NCBI GenBank assembly: GCA_030636885.1
Contig: DAOVVY010000028.1
Span: 1 to 8,695 of the forward strand
Direction of reading: 5' to 3'
DNA length: 8,695 bases
DNA from: Candidatus Nanohaloarchaea archaeon
GTDB lineage: Archaea > EX4484-52 > GLR71
The notes below the pieces were generated by a model. The model did no database searches and had not been told where the DNA came from. It worked only from the letters and a program-made list of their open reading frames with translations. The position numbers and the translations under genes were made by a program. This document shows, piece by piece, positions 1-5,219 of the stretch. Each line of letters starts with the position of its first letter. Position 1 is the stretch's first letter.

Positions 1-2
1 GC

Positions 3-206
3 AGTAATGAAACCCCGAAAGAGATAGATTTTATATTTTCAACAGATGATTATGATAGTCAATTGATATCTGATGTAATATCTTCTTTAAACCTGGGCAA
101 CACTCGTATCGAAACCTGCATCGGTAATGATGAAAATTATTATAGTGAGATTTTATTGGATCCCAATAAAGTCTGTGCCTTCAGCCTCAACAATTGTAAT
201 CTCTAA
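3..206 (+). CDS. 3' end of an unrecognised protein (partial)
   Basis: An open frame enters from the left edge and runs 67 codons to a TAA at 204-206; the other two forward frames stop within the first 27 bases. The visible C-terminus is acidic and polar, with three cysteines (residues 39, 58 and 65 of the visible part), the last two near the end in the stretch CAFSLNNC. I see no membrane segment and no family motif. It ends 76 nt before the sugar kinase start, and that kinase has its own TATA box, so the two need not be co-transcribed. The codon choice resembles the other genes in the window. Function unknown; that it is coding rests only on the open frame and plausible composition. Confidence 0.6.
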   Translation, partial: SNETPKEIDFIFSTDDYDSQLISDVISSLNLGNTRIETCIGNDENYYSEILLDPNKVCAFSLNNCNL

Positions 207-251
207 CAATAACCTTATCAAGGATAACAACTGCTGGTGCCAGAGACTACC

Positions 252-259
252 TATATATA
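252..259 (+). promoter_or_regulatory. TATA box for the ADP-dependent sugar kinase
   Basis: TATATATA is centred 27.5 nt upstream of the ATG at 283. This is the usual archaeal distance from TATA box to transcription start, so the mRNA probably begins at or next to the A of that ATG and is leaderless. It favours ATG 283 over the in-frame TTG at 274. Confidence 0.6.
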
Positions 260-282
260 CCAGATAAAATAAATTGACATCT

Positions 283-1677
283 ATGGAAACCGACCCTCGC
301 GCATTCTGGACAGAACAATATCACTCAGTCTTAATCCATTTTGAAAAGAATACAAAAAACATATCTGGCATATTTGTAGCTTTCAATACAAATCTAGATG
401 CGATTGAACACATAACTCCAAATCTATTAAAACAATTAGAAATCGAAAAGTTTGATTCTAAAAAAAACACAGATGCAAAAGACATAAAATCTCTTGATGA
501 TTTCCGCACAGGTCTAATCAATTCTATGCGACTTGGAAAAGCTATGGAATGGGTAATTGATGACACAAAGACCTACAATTATCTTTTAGATTCAATAAAC
601 TATGACTCCTACAGGATTGGTGGTCAGGCAGGGATTGTTGCAAATGTATTGGCGCATTTAGGTGTAAAAAACATAACAGTTTACAATCCAAAATTATCCG
701 AAGCTGAAGCTGATATCTACGACCCTAAAGTCAAAGCATTCCGAGTTTCAAAAACAAAAAATACAATAAATCCAATCAGAGCAAACAACGCATTTTCAAA
801 AGATGACACCCCAAAAATAAATATGATATTTGAATATAAAAAGGGTCAGAAAGTAAAGATAAAAGAGACCTCATTCATAGTTCCTCGCACAAACAGGTTC
901 ATAGTATCCTACCGCCCGAAAGGACGGGAACCATTCTTCGACGAACCCTATGCAAACAATCTAAAAGTGATATTAAAAGGTGTCAATCGTGCATTCTTAA
1001 GTGGTTACCAATCACTGTCAACTGATGCAGAGTTCTTCAAGGCAAAAGTACAGTTGGGTCTCATGCGCCATGCAAACAAAAAGATGAAAATTCATTTTGA
1101 GTTCACCTCTGAAGAGGATCTGAAAAAAGTATCAAAGATAGTTAAATACATCCTGCCCGAAGTTGATAGCTTAGGTTGCAATGAACGTGAAACCTGCATC
1201 CTCTTGAAAGCCATGGGAAAAAAAGATCTTGCCGACAACATCCAAAATTCAGGGTACAGTGCAAAAGAACTTTTTGAGGGTATACGATTTATAAAAAGTA
1301 AGGCTGGTCTGAAACGAATCCATGCACACAACATAAACTACATGCTCTGTCTTTCAGACAAAGATTACACAGCACCCAAAGCTACCAGAAACGCCCTCAT
1401 ATTTTGTGTAGAATCAGCTTTTGCAAAAAGTATCAAAGGATTCATCCACCATGCAGTCGACCTTGAAATTGGACGCGATGTACCTGTAAATCCTGAAGGG
1501 TTAAAACAGTTAAATCTAATTGACAAATATCTAAAAAATAAAGTCGACACTGGCATCTATTCAATTGGTAAAAATTATCTTGTGACAGTCCCTACAAAAG
1601 TTGGAGGTCATGCCAAAGTGACAGTCGGTCTTGGTGATACTGTATCATCCACAGCCTTTGTCGGCGACTTAATATAG
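283..1677 (+). CDS. ADP-dependent phosphofructokinase/glucokinase
   Basis: Cytoplasmic kinase of the ribokinase-like ADP-dependent family, which transfers phosphate from ADP to fructose 6-phosphate and/or glucose in the archaeal modified Embden-Meyerhof pathway. Using the ATG at 283 the product is 464 aa, close to the roughly 460 aa usual for the family. Visible landmarks are NTNLDAIEH at about 35-43 and RIGGQAGI at 111-118 (sugar binding), SYRP at 209-212, HFEFTS at 271-276, the GCNERE block at 298-303 (metal/nucleotide region), RIHAHNINY at 345-353, and the C-terminal GLGDTVSS at 449-456, whose Asp452 is the expected catalytic base. The residue reported to separate glucokinase from phosphofructokinase is a Glu near residue 80 in the M. 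jannaschii bifunctional enzyme. The Glu in GKAMEW (residue 89) is a candidate match, but I cannot align it rigorously, so substrate preference is left open. The start is supported by the TATA box at 252-259; no Shine-Dalgarno sequence is present. It appears monocistronic. Confidence 0.93.
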   Translation: METDPRAFWTEQYHSVLIHFEKNTKNISGIFVAFNTNLDAIEHITPNLLKQLEIEKFDSKKNTDAKDIKSLDDFRTGLINSMRLGKAMEWVIDDTKTYNYLLDSINYDSYRIGGQAGIVANVLAHLGVKNITVYNPKLSEAEADIYDPKVKAFRVSKTKNTINPIRANNAFSKDDTPKINMIFEYKKGQKVKIKETSFIVPRTNRFIVSYRPKGREPFFDEPYANNLKVILKGVNRAFLSGYQSLSTDAEFFKAKVQLGLMRHANKKMKIHFEFTSEEDLKKVSKIVKYILPEVDSLGCNERETCILLKAMGKKDLADNIQNSGYSAKELFEGIRFIKSKAGLKRIHAHNINYMLCLSDKDYTAPKATRNALIFCVESAFAKSIKGFIHHAVDLEIGRDVPVNPEGLKQLNLIDKYLKNKVDTGIYSIGKNYLVTVPTKVGGHAKVTVGLGDTVSSTAFVGDLI

Positions 1678-1735
1678 ATAAAAACGATTAGACTGTTCAA
1701 TATATTCAAAAATCACAGTATCGAAATAAAAATAC

Positions 1736-1743
1736 TTATAAAT
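1736..1743 (+). promoter_or_regulatory. TATA box upstream of the FKBP gene
   Basis: TTATAAAT is preceded by an A-rich stretch that could serve as a BRE. Its centre is 27.5 nt upstream of an ATG at 1767, so transcription probably starts near 1767. That gives the FKBP mRNA a leader of about 69 nt containing a short ORF. A weaker A/T-rich stretch at 1799-1812 lies at promoter distance from the FKBP ATG itself and is the alternative. Confidence 0.5.
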
Positions 1744-1766
1744 CATTCTATCCAAAAAATAAGTGT

Positions 1767-1823
1767 ATGGTATCTTATAGTATTCGTACAAAACTAATAT
1801 TAATAAAAAATAATTTCGTATAA
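1767..1823 (+). CDS. possible 18-codon leaderless upstream ORF
   Basis: ATG at 1767, 18 sense codons, TAA at 1821-1823. The peptide is MVSYSIRTKLILIKNNFV. Its ATG lies exactly where the TATA box at 1736-1743 predicts the transcript to begin, so ribosomes could initiate on it as a leaderless start. It ends 12 nt before the FKBP ATG, and a weak Shine-Dalgarno-like AGATGAT (1824-1830) fills that gap. It could be a leader peptide affecting translation of the FKBP, or a chance ORF in AT-rich DNA. No homology is recognised. Confidence 0.25.
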   Translation: MVSYSIRTKLILIKNNFV

Positions 1824-1830
1824 AGATGAT
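1824..1830 (+). promoter_or_regulatory. weak ribosome binding site of the FKBP gene
   Basis: AGATGAT differs at one position from AGGTGAT, part of the consensus complementary to the archaeal 16S rRNA 3' end. Spacing to the ATG at 1836 is 5 nt. It is plausible if the transcript starts near 1767, and irrelevant if the gene is transcribed leaderless from a closer promoter. Confidence 0.35.
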
Positions 1831-1835
1831 TAATT

Positions 1836-3026
1836 ATGGCAGGAAAAAAATCTACTACTTCCAAAACTACCGGCGTAAAAAAGAAGACAGTTGCTACTAA
1901 AAAAGCTCGACCTTCAACCGGAAAGACAACAACTACAACAAAAAAGACAGTTGCACGAAAACCTGTAGCAAAAAAAGTTATTAAAAAATCTGTTGCAACA
2001 AAAAAGGCAACTGTACGAAAGCCAGTTGCAAAAAAAGCAGTTGTAAAAAAACAAAAGACTACTGGAAAAAAAAGCATATTCAGTATGTTCAAAAAGTTTG
2101 CATTACCGTTGATTGCGTTAATAGCTATTGCATTACTAGCACTTGCAGCAACTGATAATCTTGACAAGGTAACTGCATTATTTAATTCAGATTCAGAACC
2201 AGCAATAACAATTGTTGCAGGCGACACAGTCAAAGTCAATTACATCGGCAGTTTCACAGACGGTGAAGTATTTGATACAAGTTATGAACAAGTTGCAAAA
2301 GATAATGAACTATACCAAGAAGGCAGGTCTTATAGTCCTCTAGGTTTTGAGGTTGGTGCAGGTCAAATGATAAAAGGATTTGATGCTGCTGTAGTTGGTA
2401 TGGCTGTTGGTGAGAAAAAGACAGTAACATTAGCACCTGAAGATGCATATGGTCCATCGGACCCAGCAAAAATAGTAGAAATGCCAACAAGTATTGACCG
2501 GGTAATAAATTTAGAACGTGAGTTTGATATAACTCTGGCTGATTTCACTCAAGTCTTTGGCGACGAACCAACAGTCAATACGATTGTTAGTGCAGATGCA
2601 TTCCCTTGGAATTTTAGTGTCAAAGCAATATCTGGTGATGATATAACTTTAGAATATATGATTGAGGTCGGTGATACAATTGTTCTTCCACAGACAATAT
2701 GGGAATCAACAGCAACTGCAAAAAATGACACTACAATAACTCTTATTCAGAATCCTGAGGATGGTCAAGGTATTGAAACAATATTCGGTACAGGTATAAT
2801 AACCTTGACTGAAGACAAGATAAACATTGGTTTTGATGTGACTGTTGGTGAAACTGTAACAACACCTTATGGTGAAGGTACAATTTTAGATGTTACGGAC
2901 GAATCCGTGACTTTAGATCTCAACTCTAAGATGGTTGGCAAGACTCTAATGTTTGAGATAACTGTTGTTAACATCACAAAAGCAGTTTCAAGTCAATCAG
3001 AAATGACAATTATTGATTCAGAATAA
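1836..3026 (+). CDS. membrane-anchored FKBP-type peptidyl-prolyl isomerase with lysine-rich N-terminal tail
   Basis: 396 aa. Residues 1-80 are almost entirely Lys, Thr, Ala, Val and Arg, with 20-residue repeats; residues about 86-105 (FALPLIALIAIALLALAA core) form one membrane segment. The positive-inside rule puts the basic tail in the cytoplasm and the rest outside. Residues about 125-212 are an FKBP domain. Compared with human FKBP12 the active-site positions read Y136 (Y26), F146 and D147 (F36, D37), F171 (F46), M178 and I179 (V55, I56), F182 (W59), Y205 (Y82) and F373 (F99). The fold is closed by the strand KTLMFEITVV at 369-378, as in SlyD-type proteins. About 150 residues lie between the two halves, well above the 60 or so of the SlyD insert-in-flap chaperone domain. 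The likely role is folding of exported proteins. It stands alone between its promoter and a terminator. The FKBP assignment is firm; the purpose of the tail is unknown. Confidence 0.88.
   Translation: MAGKKSTTSKTTGVKKKTVATKKARPSTGKTTTTTKKTVARKPVAKKVIKKSVATKKATVRKPVAKKAVVKKQKTTGKKSIFSMFKKFALPLIALIAIALLALAATDNLDKVTALFNSDSEPAITIVAGDTVKVNYIGSFTDGEVFDTSYEQVAKDNELYQEGRSYSPLGFEVGAGQMIKGFDAAVVGMAVGEKKTVTLAPEDAYGPSDPAKIVEMPTSIDRVINLEREFDITLADFTQVFGDEPTVNTIVSADAFPWNFSVKAISGDDITLEYMIEVGDTIVLPQTIWESTATAKNDTTITLIQNPEDGQGIETIFGTGIITLTEDKINIGFDVTVGETVTTPYGEGTILDVTDESVTLDLNSKMVGKTLMFEITVVNITKAVSSQSEMTIIDSE
1938..2057 (+). repeat. two tandem 60-nt units encoding the lysine-rich tail
   Basis: Units 1938-1997 and 1998-2057 encode residues 35-54 and 55-74 of the FKBP. 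Both begin with TKK and carry RKPVAKK at the same offset (residues 41-47 and 61-67). A degenerate earlier unit with KKKTVATKK lies at residues 15-23. The units match closely in the first 40 or so bases and diverge at third positions, so the duplication is not recent. Confidence 0.7.
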
Positions 3027-3056
3027 GGAAACTCATTTCCCTCTTTTTTTATTTTT
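3027..3056 (+). terminator. hairpin plus T-tract terminator after the FKBP gene
   Basis: Immediately after the stop codon, GGAAA (3027-3031) and TTTCC (3036-3040) form a 5-bp stem with a CTCA loop. They are followed by runs of seven T (3044-3050) and five T (3052-3056). A T-rich tract alone is enough to terminate archaeal RNA polymerase, so the tract is the stronger part of this call. It separates the FKBP gene from the glucan operon. Confidence 0.6.
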
Positions 3057-3135
3057 ATATTATCTCAATTATTTATACTTCTAACTCTAGAGATTCCAGT
3101 TTCAGACTACTTAATCTTTCTCAAAAACAAACCTA

Positions 3136-3143
3136 TTTATAAT
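3136..3143 (+). promoter_or_regulatory. TATA box of the glucan operon
   Basis: TTTATAAT predicts transcription start near 3167, giving a 57-nt leader before the ATG at 3224. A perfect 10-bp palindrome, ATAATATTAT (3151-3160), lies between the box and the predicted start. It is a possible operator, though easily random in AT-rich DNA. Confidence 0.5.
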
Positions 3144-3208
3144 ACATCCAATAATATTATGATATCTTGGATCAATTAGTGCCTGTGTGTACTATTTTAC
3201 TCCTTATT

Positions 3209-3213
3209 AGGTG
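3209..3213 (+). promoter_or_regulatory. ribosome binding site selecting ATG 3224
   Basis: AGGTG matches the core of the archaeal anti-Shine-Dalgarno complement (GGAGGTGAT) and ends 10 nt before ATG 3224. It supports ATG 3224 over the upstream in-frame TTG at 3167. Confidence 0.5.
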
Positions 3214-3223
3214 TGTTTTATAT

Positions 3224-3946
3224 ATGAATGAAAACGAAATAAATAAACTTCTTCTAAATAAAATTTTAAGGCAACTGAAAGTAAATCCTGATGACTACGA
3301 TTCGCCCAATAAACCCAAAAATATACTGATGGTCTCTGCCGAATACTTACCAAAAAACATAACACCTCAAGCACTTCATTGTAAATCGTTAGCTGATGGT
3401 CTAGTTGACAAGAATATGAATGTGGATGTAATTTCATACGATCCGTGGAAAGCAGGTCAGACTGTTGAAATGGGGGGTGTCAAAGTACATTACATAGACA
3501 ACCCAATCAAAAGTTATTCTCCTTTAACTTGGGCACTTACACTTTCTATGGAAATAAATCGAAAAGCAGCAGACATCTATCATAAAGAAGGTGGCATTGA
3601 CCTTATTCATGCACATCAATGGGAAATGTTTCCTGCCGGGGTATCACTTCAAGCAGCCATAAAGAAACCTTTAATTGTAAACTTCTATTCCTTGCAACAT
3701 CACAGAGCCCCGGGTGTAATCAACGGATATACTGATTCAGTCAAGCAAATCGAATGGCGTGGCACAAAAGACTCACAGAAAGTTATGGTGAATGAAGACT
3801 GGCTAAAAAATGAAATAATAAACTATTATTCTCCTGCACCACAAAAAGTAGACGTTGTCAATTCTCAACAGAAACAATGGACACAAAAAATAGTTAGGGA
3901 TTATAGTTGGGTTATGAAAAACTGGAACAGAGGGTGCGGACAATGA
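3224..3946 (+). CDS. half-glycosyltransferase: GT-B N-terminal domain without the donor-binding domain
   Basis: 240 aa from ATG 3224. After a hydrophilic 30-residue lead, residues 33-215 parallel the N-terminal Rossmann domain of the downstream glycosyltransferase: NILMVSAEYLP against KVLHLSWEFPP, GVKVHYID against GVHIYRFD, DLIHAHQWE against NIIHAHDWL, and KVDVVNSQQ against KIDVISNGV. The protein then skips to QKIVRDYSWVMKNW at 221-234, which resembles the C-terminal helix of the full enzyme (KKINADYNWTGISQRL). The roughly 170 residues between, which hold the nucleotide-sugar site and the EX7E motif, are absent. The KVGG glycine loop of the N-domain is replaced by KNITPQ. By itself it should be catalytically inactive. 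The ATGA overlap with the next gene implies translational coupling and suggests a partner or regulatory subunit of that enzyme. An in-frame TTG at 3167 would add 19 mostly hydrophobic residues. It could also be a decaying paralogue, but the intact frame argues against that. Confidence 0.75.
   Translation: MNENEINKLLLNKILRQLKVNPDDYDSPNKPKNILMVSAEYLPKNITPQALHCKSLADGLVDKNMNVDVISYDPWKAGQTVEMGGVKVHYIDNPIKSYSPLTWALTLSMEINRKAADIYHKEGGIDLIHAHQWEMFPAGVSLQAAIKKPLIVNFYSLQHHRAPGVINGYTDSVKQIEWRGTKDSQKVMVNEDWLKNEIINYYSPAPQKVDVVNSQQKQWTQKIVRDYSWVMKNWNRGCGQ
3932..3936 (+). promoter_or_regulatory. ribosome binding site selecting ATG 3943
   Basis: GGGTG inside the end of the half-glycosyltransferase gene lies 6 nt before the ATG at 3943, and the ATGA at 3943-3946 joins stop and start. 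It decides the start at 3943 rather than the in-frame TTG at 3907. Confidence 0.6.
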
Positions 3947-5190
3947 AAGTATTACACCTCTCCTGGGAATTCCCGCCATATAAGGTAGGTGGTATCGGCA
4001 CCGTCCTTGAGGACCTTACAAAAAGTCAGGCAGCTATGGGTATGGAACCAATAATTGTTACTTGTGGTTTTGAAGGTAATGTTGGTTATGAACACAGAAA
4101 TGGTGTGCACATCTATCGGTTTGACGCAGATTACATCCCTGCAGAAGATTTTCATTCCTGGGCACTCCAGATGGGTATGCTTATGCAAAACAAGGCGTGT
4201 GAGGTGATGAATGAACACAAGGATATAAATATAATTCATGCACATGATTGGCTTGTCGCAACTGCTGCAATCGGACTTAAACATATCTATCGAATCCCTA
4301 TGATTTCAACTTTACATGCACTTGAATCCGGACGGTATGGTGGTATTGAAGGTGATCGTCAGGAACTAATCCACTCTCTAGAAAAAAAATTAGCCTATGA
4401 ATCCTGGCGAATTATCTGCAATTCTGAATTCATGAAAAAATCAATATCATATTCTTTAAGTATTCCTTGGGATAAGATTGATGTAATCTCAAACGGTGTA
4501 GATACAAACAAGATGAAAATAGATTTAGATTACAATCAGGAGAAATCAAAATATGCATTACCTCATGAAAAAATAGTATTTTATGTAGGTCGGATGGTTT
4601 GGGAAAAAGGAGTGGATATTCTTGTGGGATCCATACCTGCAGTTCTTAAACAAAATCCCGACGCAAAATTTGTTTTTGCAGGTACTGGATACATGACTGA
4701 TAGGCTAAAAAAGATAGCACATGATCTTGGTGTTTCAGATAAAGTTGCTTTTGTAGGTTTTGTTGATGATGACATTCTTAAAAAATTATTCCGTGTTTCA
4801 AGCGTATTTGCAATCCCTTCAAGATACGAACCTTTCGGCATAACTGCACTTGAGGCCATGGCTTGCAATGTTCCTGTGGTGGTTTCAGATACTGGTGGTC
4901 TTGCAGAGACCGTAAATCACGATGTTGATGGTATAAAAGTTTGGCCAGAAAGTTCAGAGTCGCTTGCATGGGGTATAAACAAAATACTTTCAGATAACAA
5001 TCATGCTCAAAGATTATCTGAAAATGCATACAAAAAGATAAATGCAGATTACAATTGGACTGGGATCTCTCAGAGATTGAAATCTATATATATGCTTGTT
5101 CATGAGCAATATACTTCTTGTGACTGGAAACCATCTCCTGCAATCTCTGATGTGGGTACGACTGCAAAATTTGTAAAATCTAACACATGA
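3943..5190 (+). CDS. glycogen-synthase-like glycosyltransferase (GT4/GT5, GT-B fold)
   Basis: 415 aa, complete GT-B enzyme. Residues 1-180 are the acceptor domain: KVLHLSWEFPP, then the KVGGIGT glycine loop (14-20) shared with archaeal and bacterial glycogen synthases, HAHDW at 99-103 and STLHALESGR at 122-131. Residues about 185-365 are the donor-binding domain: SNGVD at 183-187, GRMVWEKGVD at 216-225 with the phosphate-binding Arg217 and Lys222, FAGTG at 245-249, and EPFGITALE at 296-304, the EX7E motif of retaining glycosyltransferases. The closing helix contains DYNW (369-372). The likely reaction is transfer of glucose from UDP- or ADP-glucose to a growing alpha-1,4-glucan in the cytoplasm. 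The GH57 amylase downstream supports a storage-glucan role, but other GT4 acceptors cannot be excluded. Residues 392-415 form a polar tail past the usual end. The start at 3943 overlaps the preceding stop as ATGA. Confidence 0.88.
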   Translation: MKVLHLSWEFPPYKVGGIGTVLEDLTKSQAAMGMEPIIVTCGFEGNVGYEHRNGVHIYRFDADYIPAEDFHSWALQMGMLMQNKACEVMNEHKDINIIHAHDWLVATAAIGLKHIYRIPMISTLHALESGRYGGIEGDRQELIHSLEKKLAYESWRIICNSEFMKKSISYSLSIPWDKIDVISNGVDTNKMKIDLDYNQEKSKYALPHEKIVFYVGRMVWEKGVDILVGSIPAVLKQNPDAKFVFAGTGYMTDRLKKIAHDLGVSDKVAFVGFVDDDILKKLFRVSSVFAIPSRYEPFGITALEAMACNVPVVVSDTGGLAETVNHDVDGIKVWPESSESLAWGINKILSDNNHAQRLSENAYKKINADYNWTGISQRLKSIYMLVHEQYTSCDWKPSPAISDVGTTAKFVKSNT

Positions 5191-5204
5191 TGATTTAATG
5201 ATTT

Positions 5205-5210
5205 GGAGGT
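5205..5210 (+). promoter_or_regulatory. strong ribosome binding site of the GH57 gene
   Basis: GGAGGT, the clearest Shine-Dalgarno sequence in the window, ends 9 nt before ATG 5220. Its presence 15 nt after the glycosyltransferase stop indicates translation from an internal position of a polycistronic mRNA. Confidence 0.75.
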
Positions 5211-5219
5211 AAAGTTGAT

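Noticed and set aside
274..282. TTG start adding three residues to the sugar kinase
   Set aside because: ATG 283 fits the TATA box at 252-259 as a leaderless start, and the length then matches the family better.
1775..2239. 154-codon open frame on the minus strand, rich in Phe, Val and Ala and looking like a membrane protein
   Set aside because: It is the antisense of the lysine-rich repeat and signal region of the FKBP; AAA/AAG lysine codons read backwards give TTT/CTT. No promoter or ribosome site supports it.
3057..3135. Possible small RNA or extra promoter in the gap before the glucan operon (ATTTATAC, CTCTAGAG)
   Set aside because: No open frame or stable structure follows at promoter distance, and the CTCTAGAG palindrome is only 8 bp.
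3907..3942. TTG start adding 12 residues to the glycosyltransferase
   Set aside because: ATG 3943 has GGGTG at 6 nt, an ATGA overlap with the previous stop, and begins directly with the first beta strand of the GT-B fold.
3952..4284. 110-codon minus-strand frame inside the glycosyltransferase gene
   Set aside because: It is a shadow of a well supported gene, with no recognisable motif or ribosome site.
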